Shown piece by piece: positions 19,005 to 29,117 of a stretch of 64,000 nt of DNA. The stretch lies in the NCBI GenBank assembly GCA_000831005.1, contig CP007152.1, forward strand, positions 2,604,001 through 2,668,000. Direction: 5' to 3'. Under the pieces are notes generated by a model that did no database searches, was not told where the DNA came from, and saw nothing but the letters and a program-made list of their open reading frames with translations. Source of the DNA: Marinobacter salarius. Lineage in GTDB: Bacteria > Pseudomonadota > Gammaproteobacteria > Pseudomonadales > Oleiphilaceae. A program made the translations under genes and the position numbers. Every line of letters begins with the position of its first letter. Positions within the stretch are counted from its first letter, which is position 1.

Positions 19005-22000
19005 TCAGGCTTTTGCGGTGGCCCCCAGACTATCCATCCGCCGGGGTTTTGCAATACAGAATCCCTGCCCGAAATCTACCTGGATCTCTTTAAGCAGCTC
19101 TAATGTCTCCATATCTTCCACATATTCGGCGATGGTTTTCATGTCGAGGAAATGACACAACTCGGTGATGGATCGAACCAATGCGTAGTTGGTCAGGTTA
19201 CTGGCCATGTCACGGACGAATATGCCGTCCACCTTGACGTAGTCCACCGGTAGTTTTTGCAGGTAGGCGTAGGAGGACAGGCCGGTTCCGAAGTCGTCCA
19301 GTGCAAACCGGCACCCAAGCCGCTTCATCTCGGTCATGAAATCGGCGGCGTAATGCAGGTTGGCAACGGCGGACGTCTCGGTGACTTCGAAACAGATCTG
19401 ATGGGTGAGGGCGTTGTGCTGCTTCATCCTCGTTTCCAGGGCGAACAGAAAGGCGTCGTCACTCAATGATGCGCCGGAGAGGTTGATGTTGAACGTATGG
19501 ATGCTCTCCATGGCGCCTGGGTGTCCTTCCATCCAGTCTATTGCTTCGTCAATCACCCAAAGGTCAACACGGGAACTCCGGCGGAACTGTTCCGCGGCCT
19601 CAATGTAACTTTGTGGGGAAATTTCCTGGCCGGAGGAGTTCTGAAGGCCTAGCAGCAGTTCGTACATGTCACCGTTGCTGCCATCAGTCAGGGGAAGGAT
19701 CCGCTGTGCTCTCAGGTACAGGCTGCCATCGCGTATGCTGCGGTCAATTTCGGGTACCCACTGGGGGCCCGAGGTGGGCACTTGCTGGGATTGGTCCCGA
19801 ACCAGTTCAACGCTATTTCCGCCTTTCTTCTTGGCGGATTTGAGCGCCAGGTTGGCCTGGTTCATCAGTTCGCCGGCAGAGCGTAGGGTGTCTTCGAAAG
19901 GGCACACGCTCGCACTCAGGGTGGCGGAGAATTCGGTGTCGTCAACGGTATGTGACTCGGTTCGAAAGGCGTCACGCAGCCGTTCGGAGAAATCCAGTCC
20001 TTCCTCCACCGGCATCTTTTGGGCCAGCAGTGCGAATTCGTTACCTCCCAGTCGACCGATGCAGTGATCGCCGGAGTGTCCCGAAGCCTGATCCTGAAGC
20101 AGGGAGGCAAACCGTTTCAGGAGCTCGTCGCCGACGCCGGTGCCATAGGTGGCATTGATCACACTGAATTCGTCGATGTCGAACACCATCAGGGTATGAC
20201 TACCGGGTTTGCCGTCCATTACGGACAGGGCCTGGGCCAACTGCTTCTCGAAATCATGCCGGTGAAGACATCCCGTGAGGGCGTCGTGAGTGGCTTCGAA
20301 GTTGAGCTTGCTGTAGACCCCCTGAACGATGTCGAACAGGCTCTGGTCGACAAAGGGAATGTCTCCCTGCTTGACGAGCCACGCGTCACCGCGGGCCAGT
20401 CTCGACACGAATTCGGAATATTGATAACTCACCTCACCCAGTCCCTGGGGCGAAAGGAACACAAAGCGAAAGACATCCTTGCCGCCCCAGACCAGTCGCA
20501 TGCGACGTTTTTCACCATTGTCGAGGACAATCTCAACCCAATCGCCCACGCCAATTTCCTGGGCACGCCGGGCCCAGCGGGTGTCAACTGACTCTGTAGA
20601 GGCCTCCGCTTCCTCCAGCTGGCAGGAACCCGGGGGATAGCGTCGAGGGTTACTGTTTCGGTCGATACCTGCTGATGCAATTCCCGGGTCAGCCTCGCCA
20701 CCACATCGCGAACTGGAGACACTTCGCCAACCGTACGTAGTTCCCTGTCGATAAGCTGGATCAACGCGTCGCTTTCCAGTTCCCGCTCAAATGCGAGATC
20801 CTTGCTGGTTTCTCCGCCCGATAGCCAGAGGCGGATCTGCTCAACGATGTTAATGAAACTTGTGGCGGTTTGGCTCTCAGCGCCTTCCCGCAATACCGCC
20901 AGTACGATCAACTGCTCCCAGCCTGCGTTCAAAAGATCAAGCAGTACTGTTGGCACGGCTTTATCCGCCAGGATCATGTTCAGGCGTCGCTGCACGCCGA
21001 GCCGCGTCTGCCGCAGGCGCTCCTTGCCTTCCAGGGTCTTGGCGATACGCTCAGAGTTCCTCTGGAACGACTGTTCCTGGCGCTTTACCAGGCCCCTCAG
21101 CCGGGTGCCGATGGATCGGTAAAATGCTTCATCGCGTTCTTCCGTCTGGATGAGTTCGTCGATAATGCCCGTCACCGTCTGTTCCAGGTTGCGGCTTGAA
21201 CTCCGCTCGGCGAGGCAGAGGCGCATAAGATCGTTGACGATGGTTCTCGCCGGGTGGTTGTCACGGTCAAGGAATTCAGAGGTATCGAGCAGGACCTCCA
21301 GAACCGGAAGTCTCAACTGTTCAAGCTGTTCCCTCAGCGTTCTGTTCAGCCCCTGTTCATGCTCCAGCGGCGCAAACAGACGATCCACGAGGGTGACTTT
21401 GTCCCACGTACCGTCATCAAGTGCCTGTTCCAGATCCGGATTGGAGGATGCCAGGTTTCGAATGGCCTCCTCCATGCTGGGGCCCGGCTCGCCCAGCACC
21501 TTGCGCAGATCGTCTCTGTGCGGTCGCAGTTCGGCGGTAAACTGTGGGTTGGTGCGTGGCCAGGTATCCCGCAGGTTACCCGGATCCTGTTGCAGGCTCA
21601 TCAGTCGCAGTAACGAACGCCCAGGGGCAGAGGCGGGTGCCGCGGGGGGCGTGGAATCAACCACCGATGCTTCAGGATGGGGCGTCTCCGTTGGTGCTTC
21701 CCGGGCCTTATTGGATTCCCTCAGTGACCAGTTGGAAGGCAAGCTGGTCAGATCGAGCGCCAGCAGGCCCGCTGCACGAAGGTCGCGGTTCAGCGACTCT
21801 GCGGCTCGGGGCCAGAGGTCATCCAGCACGGTCTCGAAAGCAAGGTAGAGCGTGCCGCGATGCTGTCGGGCAATACCGAGTCGATCAATGGCGAATTGCA
21901 GACAGGTGCACAGTGACAGTGGTGAAAGAGGGTTGCTGCGGTCGCTGATATCGCAGGAAAAAAGCTGGTTGAGCAACTGGCTGAGCACGAACAGCGTATT

Positions 22001-22705
22001 GGTGTGTTTGCTGGCGAGCTCGGATGCCACCATCTGGAGTTCCAGCCAGTCCTCAAAAACATGCTGCTCCACGACCCTGAGTTCGCCGTTTTGGCTGTCG
22101 TTGTCCTTACTCGGGTTGAGCTGGTGGTCGAACGCTTGGAACTGCAGCGTAAAATCCCGGTATATCTGCTCCCCCCGACTGTTGAAGATAAAGCGCATGT
22201 CCTTCAGACGGGTGATCTCACGTACTTCCGCCGCTTGTTCAAGGTCGTTCCCGATACCCTCGCAGGCGTGGTCGATGAAGTCGGCTACCAGGGTGCCCAG
22301 CAGGCGCCGGGTGTGTTTTTGGTAGGTATCTCGCAACGACGGCAAGCTGGCGGAGGGTGGGGTGAGCTGATCAGGAATCCTTTGTGGCAAGCGTCGCAGA
22401 TACTCAATGGTTTCCGCGTCGTGGGGATCACTGGTCATCCGCACACTGTCCCCAGCGGCAGCTTGTAGACCACCACTCACACGCGTGGGGTGATTACCGT
22501 CAAACAGAAATAGTTCGGCGGGAGTGTGGTCCGACCCATTCAGGTGTTGTATCAGACCAGGCGAAGTGAGGTTCGCCAGTGTCAGTTGGGCGCCGTCGTC
22601 GCCGGACGAGGCCGCGACCAGTTCACATCCACAAGGAATAAAACCGCGAACAACGATGAGAGCGTTTTGACGGAGGCCGGTGATACGGGTCTGGCTTTCT
22701 GTCAT
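19005..22705 (-). CDS. DUF1631-GGDEF-EAL cyclic-di-GMP regulator (one frameshift)
   Basis: A very large cytoplasmic protein, about 1,230 residues when joined. The first roughly 690 residues match DUF1631 and end in a PilZ-like segment (VGDWVEIVLDNGEKRRMRLVW). A GGDEF domain follows with GRLGGNEF in place of GGDEF, so cyclase activity is doubtful. The EAL domain has ELLLG in place of EALLR but keeps NINLSG, CFEVTET, LDDFGTG, VKVDG, a Glu in IAEYVE and the Gln in FGQGF, so c-di-GMP phosphodiesterase activity is plausible. The frame breaks near 20615; one base restores SCQLEEAEAS across the join. It is probably a single gene; translation coupling of two proteins is the alternative. Confidence 0.85.
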
Positions 22706-22914
22706 AAACGGGGTCCCTGGGCAGGCCGGCTGCCAACAATTCCATAAACATGCATTCAGATTTTACACTTCTTCACACCTCACGGTAGACCAGTTTCAGC
22801 GGAAAATCTGTTTATTCCGATGGATAAAGGTATTGACGGGTGTATTGGCATTATTGCTCAAAGTGACTAGCCTAAACTACCAATACCCCTACCCATTGCG
22901 ACGAGGACAAAAGC

Positions 22915-23699
22915 ATGCCAGCCAAACCAGGCCCAGAAATGACCGGCCCGTTGAAGTTCATTAGACCGGTCTTGCAAGGCTCCTTATGCTGGCGGTGGTG
23001 TCGTCGGCCGTTGCTGACGAGAAGCTGTATATCTTCACCGAGAACTACCCACCCTATAACGCGTCAACCACGGGGCAGGGCTTCGCCCATAATGAAGACG
23101 ATATCACCGGTATCTGTACCGATATGGTTAAAACCATGATGGAGCGGGTGGACTACGAATACGTCATGAAGATGCGGGACTGGAGCCGTGCCTACGAATG
23201 GGTCCAGGGGCGGGAGAACCATGCTCTGTTCTGCACTGCCAGAACCGAGGAGCGGGAAGACGAGTTTCAGTGGGTCGGCCCGCTGGCGTCGATCAAGTGG
23301 ACCCTGTTTGCCGCGCCCGATTCCAACATCCAGTTGGAGTCCCTCGAAGGTGCCCGGCAGTACAAGATTGCCGGGTACAAGGGCGACGTCATGTCGGACT
23401 ATCTGGTGAGTGAGGGGTTTGATCTGGTCATGAATGTATCCGGTGAGCAGAATCCTCGACGTTTGGTGCTGGGCCAGGCCGACCTTTGGGTGACAGATGG
23501 TCTCGTGGGGCCTCTGGTGGCGGAGGAAGAGCACGACATCACTGGCCTGAAACCGGTTCTCGTTTTCCGTGAGACGCCGATGTACCTGGCGGTCAGCAAC
23601 GAAACGGCCCCGGCCATTGTGGAGGACCTTCAGGCAGCGCTTGATGAAGCGCGCGACAGCGGCGCCCTGGACAGTATCGCTCAACGCTACGAGCCTTGA
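22915..23699 (+). CDS. Periplasmic solute-binding protein, family 3 type (frameshift in signal peptide)
   Basis: A periplasmic protein of about 260 residues with the family-3 binding-protein fold: KLYIFTENYPPYN at the start of the mature part, GICTDMVKTMMER, then DWSRAYEWVQGRENHALFCTARTEEREDEFQWVGPL. This sub-group is common in marine gammaproteobacteria as orphan binding proteins without ABC permease genes, and none are present here. The signal peptide is split: MTGPLKFIRPVL in one frame continues as ARLLMLAVVSSAVADEK in another, with the shift near 22975. A GAGGAC site precedes the ATG at 22915. Ligand unknown. Confidence 0.82.
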
Positions 23700-23803
23700 G
23701 CGGTGGTAACAAATCCTTAACGCAACCAGTGGGGTTGTGGACAGCAGTAATGGCAAGCTTGTGCTAGCTTTTAACGTGTTTCCCGACGAATGCGGTGGCG
23801 TTA

Positions 23804-24526
23804 ATGAGCAATCCCAAGCATACCCTTTTCTGGATGACGCTCTTCCTGGTGGTCGTTGTGGTGGTTTGTGCATTGATCCACAAACCATTGCAGGCCGCGT
23901 TTATGGCGAACTGGGTGTTCAACCTGTTAATTGTTTGTGTGCTGCTGGTTGGCATTGCCATCACCTATCGCCAGGTGTTTGTGCTGTTTCCGGAATTGCG
24001 CTGGATTGCGCAGTTCCGCACCGGCAACGCCGGGCTCTCCGTATTGCAGGAACCCCGTCTTCTGAAGCCGCTGGCGCGACAGTTGGATGACGACTCCAAG
24101 CGTGACCGCTTCTCGTTGTCCACCATGTCGTTGCGTACGGTGCTGGATGGCATCCACAGCCGCATGGACGAACAGCGCGAAATCACCCGCTATTTCATCA
24201 GTCTTCTCATCTTCCTGGGATTGCTGGGCACCTTCTGGGGCCTGCTTGGAACCATCAATTCCGTAGGCGCCGTCATTGTAAACCTGGATATGAGTCAGGA
24301 AGACTTCGGCAAGGTGTTTGCGGGCCTGCAGTCTGGGCTGCTGGAACCCCTGGAAGGCATGGGAACGGCGTTCAGCTCGTCGCTGCTGGGGCTTGGCGGC
24401 TCCTTGGTCCTGGGTTTTCTAGATATCCAGGCGGGCCACGCCCAGAACCGGTTTTACGACGGCCTGGAGGAATGGCTGACTGGTGTAACCAACCTCGTGG
24501 ACCGGGTTGACGATGATCCGCGATAG
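23804..24526 (+). CDS. MotA/TolQ/ExbB-like proton channel subunit
   Basis: A 240-residue inner-membrane protein with two N-terminal helices (FWMTLFLVVVVVVCALIH and WVFNLLIVCVLLVGIAIT), a cytoplasmic segment, and the paired channel helices FISLLIFLGLLGTFWGLLGTI and FSSSLLGLGGSLVLGFLDI, which carry the MotA/ExbB signature. It should form a stator-like channel with the downstream MotB-like protein, whose gene starts 12 bases after this stop. An in-frame GTG at 23795 is an alternative start. No flagellar or TonB genes adjoin, so the pair serves an unassigned PMF-driven function. Confidence 0.85.
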   Translation: MSNPKHTLFWMTLFLVVVVVVCALIHKPLQAAFMANWVFNLLIVCVLLVGIAITYRQVFVLFPELRWIAQFRTGNAGLSVLQEPRLLKPLARQLDDDSKRDRFSLSTMSLRTVLDGIHSRMDEQREITRYFISLLIFLGLLGTFWGLLGTINSVGAVIVNLDMSQEDFGKVFAGLQSGLLEPLEGMGTAFSSSLLGLGGSLVLGFLDIQAGHAQNRFYDGLEEWLTGVTNLVDRVDDDPR

Positions 24527-24538
24527 CAGGCCAGTCCC

Positions 24539-25606
24539 ATGATCGGTTCCCGGCGTCGAACCCGCAGCAGCATCAACGTATGGCCCGGATACGTCGATGC
24601 GTTGTCGGCACTGCTGATGTTGATCATCTTCATGCTGCTGATTTACGTGGTCAGCCAGCTGTACCTGTCGCAAACCCTCTCGGATCGGGATTCGGAACTG
24701 GCCAGGCTCAATAGCCGCTTGCAGGAAATTTCCCGGTTGCTTGGTCTTGAGCAGGAAGAGACCGCCGCCCTGGAAAACGAGATGGCGGCGGTCCAGAACC
24801 GCTTCAGCGAAAGCCTCGCGCTGAACGATACACTTCGTGAGGAGCTGGAGGAGGAGAAGGCCCGGCGGTTGGAGCAACAATACAATGCCGAGGCCCAGGC
24901 CCTGCGGGTTGAAGATCTTGGCAAGGCCGTCGCCAGGGCGGAGTCGGAGTTGGAGGATGAAGAGCAACTGACGGCTTCCCAGCGCGCAATCATCCAGCAG
25001 CTTTCGAACCAGATTGCGGCGCTGCAGGATCAGCTCGGCCGCATCACCGCTGCGTTGCGTTTACAGGAGGACCTCACCGCCGAGAAGGAAGCCGAACTTG
25101 AAGAGGTGGGAAAGCGCCTGAATACATTGCTTGCCGAACGAGTCAATGAACTGGAACGCTATCAGTCGGAGTTCTTCGCCAGGCTGCGGGATATTCTGCA
25201 GGATAACGAGAACATCCGCATTGTCGGCGATCGCTTCCTGTTACCTTCGGAATTGCTGTTTGCCTCCGGCTCCGCCAGCCTTGGGCAGGAGGGTCAACAG
25301 GAGCTGGACAAACTGGCAGAAGTGCTGCTGGACGTGGTGGACGCCATTCCCGAGGATATCGACTGGATTCTGCGCATCGACGGTCACACCGACCGGATTC
25401 CCATCAATACCGAAGCGTTTCCCTCGAACTGGGAACTCTCCACGGCCAGGGCAGTCGCCGTCGTGCGCTACCTCGCCTCTGCAGGCGTTCCCCAGAACCG
25501 CATGGTAGCTGCCGGTTTCGGGGAGTTTTTCCCGGTTGCTTCGGGCGGTTCTGCCGAGGCGCTGCGACAGAACCGACGTATCGAGATCAAGCTGACAGAC
25601 CGTTAA
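24539..25606 (+). CDS. MotB/OmpA-like peptidoglycan-binding stator partner with long coiled coil
   Basis: A 355-residue protein with one N-terminal membrane helix that carries the channel Asp (GYVDALSALLMLIIFMLLIYV), a long periplasmic coiled coil at about 45-215 (many E/L/Q heptads), and a C-terminal OmpA-like peptidoglycan-binding domain (LLFASGSASLGQEGQQEL, RIDGHTDRIPI, LSTARAVAVVRYL, GFGEFFPV, NRRIEIKL). This is the MotB plan with a much longer linker than flagellar MotB. It pairs with the preceding MotA-like gene. The coiled coil would set the distance between membrane and cell wall. Confidence 0.87.
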   Translation: MIGSRRRTRSSINVWPGYVDALSALLMLIIFMLLIYVVSQLYLSQTLSDRDSELARLNSRLQEISRLLGLEQEETAALENEMAAVQNRFSESLALNDTLREELEEEKARRLEQQYNAEAQALRVEDLGKAVARAESELEDEEQLTASQRAIIQQLSNQIAALQDQLGRITAALRLQEDLTAEKEAELEEVGKRLNTLLAERVNELERYQSEFFARLRDILQDNENIRIVGDRFLLPSELLFASGSASLGQEGQQELDKLAEVLLDVVDAIPEDIDWILRIDGHTDRIPINTEAFPSNWELSTARAVAVVRYLASAGVPQNRMVAAGFGEFFPVASGGSAEALRQNRRIEIKLTDR

Positions 25607-25621
25607 ACGCTAGAGGCTGTG

Positions 25622-26287
25622 TCAGCCTGTCCGCCCGAAGAAACGTTCGAAGAACCCGGTTTCCCGCACGTCGGGAATGGGCAGGTCGGCGTTATCCTCA
25701 AGCGCCTTGCGCCAGAACTTCTCGGGGTCATCGAGGTGGGCAACTTTTTCCCGTTCCTGTGTGCTGTAGGAATTGTGGTCTCCACTGAGCCCGTGTTCCA
25801 TGAGTTCCTGTTCCCAGAGATACAGGGCGCAGCGAACAACGCGAAGCAGCTTGTTATAGCTGTCCCTGCTGATGGTAATGGCCAGTTCGGCGGTCAGGTT
25901 GATATGCGCCTGAAGCGTGGCCATTTCCTCTTTGTCGAAAACAATACGGTGGCCCGTGCCTTTCTTGCAGGCCATACAGGTTTTTTCCAGGGATTTGATG
26001 CCTTCTGGCATGTCCCGATGGCCGAAGTCCTGCTTCTGCTTGTCGTCGACCGGGGCGGGGATCCAGCCATACTGGGGTGAGCGGGCCACGATATGGCCGG
26101 GAACATCGCGCCGGTAGGGCGGGAGTTCCGAAGTATCACTGTAGCCGTCAAACTCGATTCGCATCCACGACGCCATCGTCCGGTGGCGCAACATCATGGC
26201 CAGGGTGATGGCTGAGGGCATGATCTCCTCAAGTGATTCTCCGTCGTCCCGGAGCCGTTCGTCCAGATGATCAACTGCTGCTGACAT
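25622..26287 (-). CDS. AbiTii-like domain protein
   Basis: A 221-residue cytosolic protein. Its N-terminal half, roughly residues 10-75, reads LRDDGESLEEIMPSAITLAMML, then MASWMRIEFDGYSDTSELPPYR. This pattern (helix, LRxA-type segment, W-x(3)-E-x-GY, then PxYR) resembles the AbiTii domain found in abortive-infection-like proteins. The middle contains two cysteines in CMACKKG, and the C-terminal half is helical. I make this link from pattern memory only. No toxin, nuclease or partner gene is evident next to it. The start at 26287 has a GGAG site. Confidence 0.5.
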   Translation of the reverse strand: MSAAVDHLDERLRDDGESLEEIMPSAITLAMMLRHRTMASWMRIEFDGYSDTSELPPYRRDVPGHIVARSPQYGWIPAPVDDKQKQDFGHRDMPEGIKSLEKTCMACKKGTGHRIVFDKEEMATLQAHINLTAELAITISRDSYNKLLRVVRCALYLWEQELMEHGLSGDHNSYSTQEREKVAHLDDPEKFWRKALEDNADLPIPDVRETGFFERFFGRTG

Positions 26288-26522
26288 GGCTGTTCTCCAT
26301 TTACCACGGGCAGAAGGGCCCACCTCCTGCCTGGCTGTTGTTCTTGTCGGAAATTCTGTCCGGCGGCTTTACCGGAGGCATTGATTAAAAACTAGGCGCT
26401 TTCTGTCATTTCTTCCGTTGTAGAAAAGTAGCCAGTTTGTTACTGGAAGTAAGGGCTTCCCGGCAGGTATGCTCATACACCTTTGTATTCGCGAACCTGG
26501 CTCCCGGAACCTCGATACCTCT

Positions 26523-27310
26523 ATGTCTGACTTGGCGTTGTACCAGTATGTCCTGATTGGCTGATTTTTATCTGGAGCGGGTTTGTCCGTTCCGGGCTGG
26601 GATTCGGCGGGGCGGTGCTTTCACTGCCTTTCCTACTGCTGGTGCTGGACGACCCGCTGGTGTTCCTGCCCATCATTGCAGTGCACCTGTTGGTGTTTTC
26701 CTCCCTGACCATCTGGATGAATAATCGCAAGTCGTCGGGTACGGGTGATGATGACGCGGCGGTCGTGGGTACGGTCGATTGGCATTATCTCTGGCGGATT
26801 CTGGCGATCATGATCGTGCCCAAGCTGATCGGGGTGTTCGGACTGATCACACTGCCGTCAGAGATCATGAGCACGATTATCTTTGTGATCGTGTCCCTGT
26901 ACTCCATCTCCTACATCCTTGACCGGCCTTTTCGCAGCGGCAGCCGGACTGTGGACGCGGTGTTTCTGATGGTGGGCGGCTACATCAGTGGTACGTCCCT
27001 GATTGGTGCCCCGCTGATTATTGCCGTTGTGGCGCAGCATCTGCCGAAAGAGCGCCTGCGGGACACCCTGTTCGCACTCTGGTTCATCCTGGTGGTGATC
27101 AAAATGGCGGCGTTTATCTGGGTGGGCGTCGACCTGCAGCTGATCCACCACCTGTGGCTGTTACCCTGCGCTGCCATTGGTCATGTCATCGGACTTTACG
27201 TTCACGACCGCATGCTGAAGGCGGAAACACCGATCTTCTTCCGGGTGCTGGGCGTTGTGCTGTTGATCGTCAGCAGCATCGGTATGGCGAGGGTGTTGTT
27301 TCCCGGCTAA
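26523..27310 (+). CDS. TauE/SafE-family sulfite/anion exporter (one frameshift)
   Basis: An inner-membrane protein of about 262 residues with eight or so helices and the TauE/SafE (DUF81) pattern: GFVRSGLGFGGAVLSLPFLL near the start and its repeat VGGYISGTSLIGAPLIIAVV in the second half. Members move sulfite, sulfoacetate or other organosulfur anions; the substrate here is unknown. MSDLALYQYVLI at 26523 continues in another frame as WLIFIWSGFVRSG, so one base is missing near 26560. It is convergent with the ZIP gene and shares 4 bases with it. Confidence 0.85.
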
Positions 27311-28092
27311 CCCAGCGTGGCGTCAAGGAACATCATGATGACGAAACCGCCCAGAAGCGAGAAGGTGGCCAGGGTCTTGAAGCGGCCACGATGGGTCTCG
27401 GGGATGATCTCATCACTGATAATGAACAGCATGGCACCGGCCGCGAAGCCGAGGGTCCACGGCATGATGGGTTCTGCCAGCCATACCATGGTGCTGCCGA
27501 AAAGCCCGCCAACGGGCTCGAGCAGCCCGGTCAGCACCGCGATCCCGAAGGATTTCAGGCGTGAGTGCTCGATGGCCAGCAGGGAGACGGCCACGGCCAG
27601 GCCTTCGGGGATGTTCTGAAGCCCAATGCCCACCGCCAGGGCCACCCCATTACCGATGTCACCACCGGCAAACCCGACGCCAACGGCCATGCCTTCAGGG
27701 AAGTTGTGCAGGGCAATGGCGATGATGAACAGCCATATCCGGCGTATACGTGCGCTGTCAGGGCCTTCCCGGCCCAGGGTGAAGTGTTCGTGGGGTAGCC
27801 GCTGATGAATGCTGAAGAGCAGGCCTGCGCCCATGAGAAGACCGGCGATAACCATCAACGCGGCGCTCCAGGTAGCGCCGGTGAGCTCCTCGCCGTATTC
27901 GATGCCCGGGAGTAGTAGCGAGAAGAACGACGCCGCCAGCATGACCCCCGCAGCTGCGCTGAGCATGCCGTCCTGCAGCTGTGGCGTGAGCTTTCTGACC
28001 AGGAATACACCCAGGGCGCCGACACCTGTCCCAAGGCCTGCCAGCAGGCTGGCAATCGACCCCAGCCAGACAACATTGACATCTTCCAGCAT
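27307..28092 (-). CDS. ZIP-family divalent metal transporter
   Basis: A 261-residue inner-membrane protein with eight helices of the ZIP family, GufA/ZupT side. The metal-site motifs are intact: HNFPEG at 129-134 in helix 4 and QNIPEG at 159-164 in helix 5. A histidine-containing loop (HQRLPHEHF) precedes helix 4. It should import zinc or other divalent metals. It overlaps the end of the TauE gene by 4 bases in convergent orientation. The upstream region to the lipid kinase is a divergent promoter region of about 130 bases. Confidence 0.92.
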   Translation of the reverse strand: MLEDVNVVWLGSIASLLAGLGTGVGALGVFLVRKLTPQLQDGMLSAAAGVMLAASFFSLLLPGIEYGEELTGATWSAALMVIAGLLMGAGLLFSIHQRLPHEHFTLGREGPDSARIRRIWLFIIAIALHNFPEGMAVGVGFAGGDIGNGVALAVGIGLQNIPEGLAVAVSLLAIEHSRLKSFGIAVLTGLLEPVGGLFGSTMVWLAEPIMPWTLGFAAGAMLFIISDEIIPETHRGRFKTLATFSLLGGFVIMMFLDATLG

Positions 28093-28226
28093 CGGTCTCC
28101 CTTAGTTCGTCGGTGGCGGCGTTACAGCGCCGTTAAACCTTGACCATGTTGATGGCAAGTTCCGCTACCATGGCTTATACCTTAGTACGTCAAAAATCCA
28201 AAACAGACTCAGGAAGACGGTATGCA

Positions 28227-29099
28227 ATGGTTTACTGGTTGATGGCCAACCCCAACGCCGGGGAAAAGGACAATCGTGGCGCTGAGTTCTGGCGAAATTA
28301 CCTGGAAAGTGCGGGCATTGTCGATATCCGGGATTGCAGTCTTGACGATAAGAGCTGGACCGAAGAGGTGGGCCCCAGGGACTTCATCCTCGCGGCTGGA
28401 GGCGATGGCTCAGTAAATGCGGCGGCCGGTTTTTGTCTCGATACCGGCGCTACCCTCGCGGTTCTGCCTTCCGGGACCGCCAATGATTTTGCCCGCAACC
28501 TGGGGCTGCCTGACGATCCCCAGCATGTTTGCAATCTGGTCTCGGCAGGACGGACCCGTATGCTGGACGTAGCCACCACCGATAACGGTCTGTTTCTGAA
28601 CGTGGCTCATATCGGACTCGGCACATTGCCGGTTCGAGAGTCGTCGGCGGACGCCAAACGACTTCTCGGTCGCTTCAGCTATGGCGTAGCGTTGCTGCAG
28701 AAACTGCGGGTGTATCGGGGTTTCCATGGCCTCATCGAAACCGAGAAGGGAACCGTAGCCGGGCGATGGCTGACCATTGCGGTGTCCTCCGGTGCCTTTT
28801 TCGGCGGTGGCAACGAGATTCCCCAGGCGTCGGCAGGGGATGGTCAATTGGATGTCGTGGCCGTGAGGCCGCGTTCGCTGTTCCAGCTTTTCATGACTTT
28901 TTTGACGGTGCGGTTGAGCCGTAACTCTCCGAAACGAACCAGCACAGTGGTTCACCTCAAAAGCCCGACCGTGTCGATCACCACCCGTTCGCGCCGAACG
29001 GTCACCATGGATGGGGACATCGCCGGCGATACACCACTTCGTGCTCAATGCAGGCCAGCCTGCCTGAAGGTCATCTGTGAGGAACTGGTAACGACCTGA
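28227..29099 (+). CDS. Diacylglycerol/lipid kinase family protein (YegS-like)
   Basis: A 290-residue soluble lipid kinase of the DAGK catalytic family. It has the nucleotide-binding motif AAGGDGSVNAAA near residue 60 and LAVLPSGTANDFARNLGLP near 85, then the C-terminal beta-domain with GAFFGGGNEIPQASAGDGQLDVV. It phosphorylates a lipid such as diacylglycerol or phosphatidylglycerol, but the substrate is unresolved. The ATG at 28227 begins the conserved YWLMANPNAG strand and has a GGAAG site. The frame is open upstream to 28140 without family likeness. Confidence 0.9.
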   Translation: MVYWLMANPNAGEKDNRGAEFWRNYLESAGIVDIRDCSLDDKSWTEEVGPRDFILAAGGDGSVNAAAGFCLDTGATLAVLPSGTANDFARNLGLPDDPQHVCNLVSAGRTRMLDVATTDNGLFLNVAHIGLGTLPVRESSADAKRLLGRFSYGVALLQKLRVYRGFHGLIETEKGTVAGRWLTIAVSSGAFFGGGNEIPQASAGDGQLDVVAVRPRSLFQLFMTFLTVRLSRNSPKRTSTVVHLKSPTVSITTRSRRTVTMDGDIAGDTPLRAQCRPACLKVICEELVTT

Positions 29100-29117
29100 A
29101 GGCTTTGTCCTTCAGGT
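29094..29117. terminator. Bidirectional terminator overlapping two stop codons
   Basis: Perfect 9-base-pair stem (ACCTGAAGG) with a CTTTGT loop between convergent genes. The left arm includes the stop codon of the lipid-kinase gene and the right arm includes the stop codon of the DUF1338 gene, so both genes end inside the hairpin. Confidence 0.75.

Noticed and set aside
23804..26287. Zorya-type defence system (MotA/MotB-like pair next to an AbiTii-like gene)
   Set aside because: No ZorC, ZorD or ZorE-like gene is present, and the AbiTii-like gene is on the opposite strand and convergent. The pair looks like a general stator.
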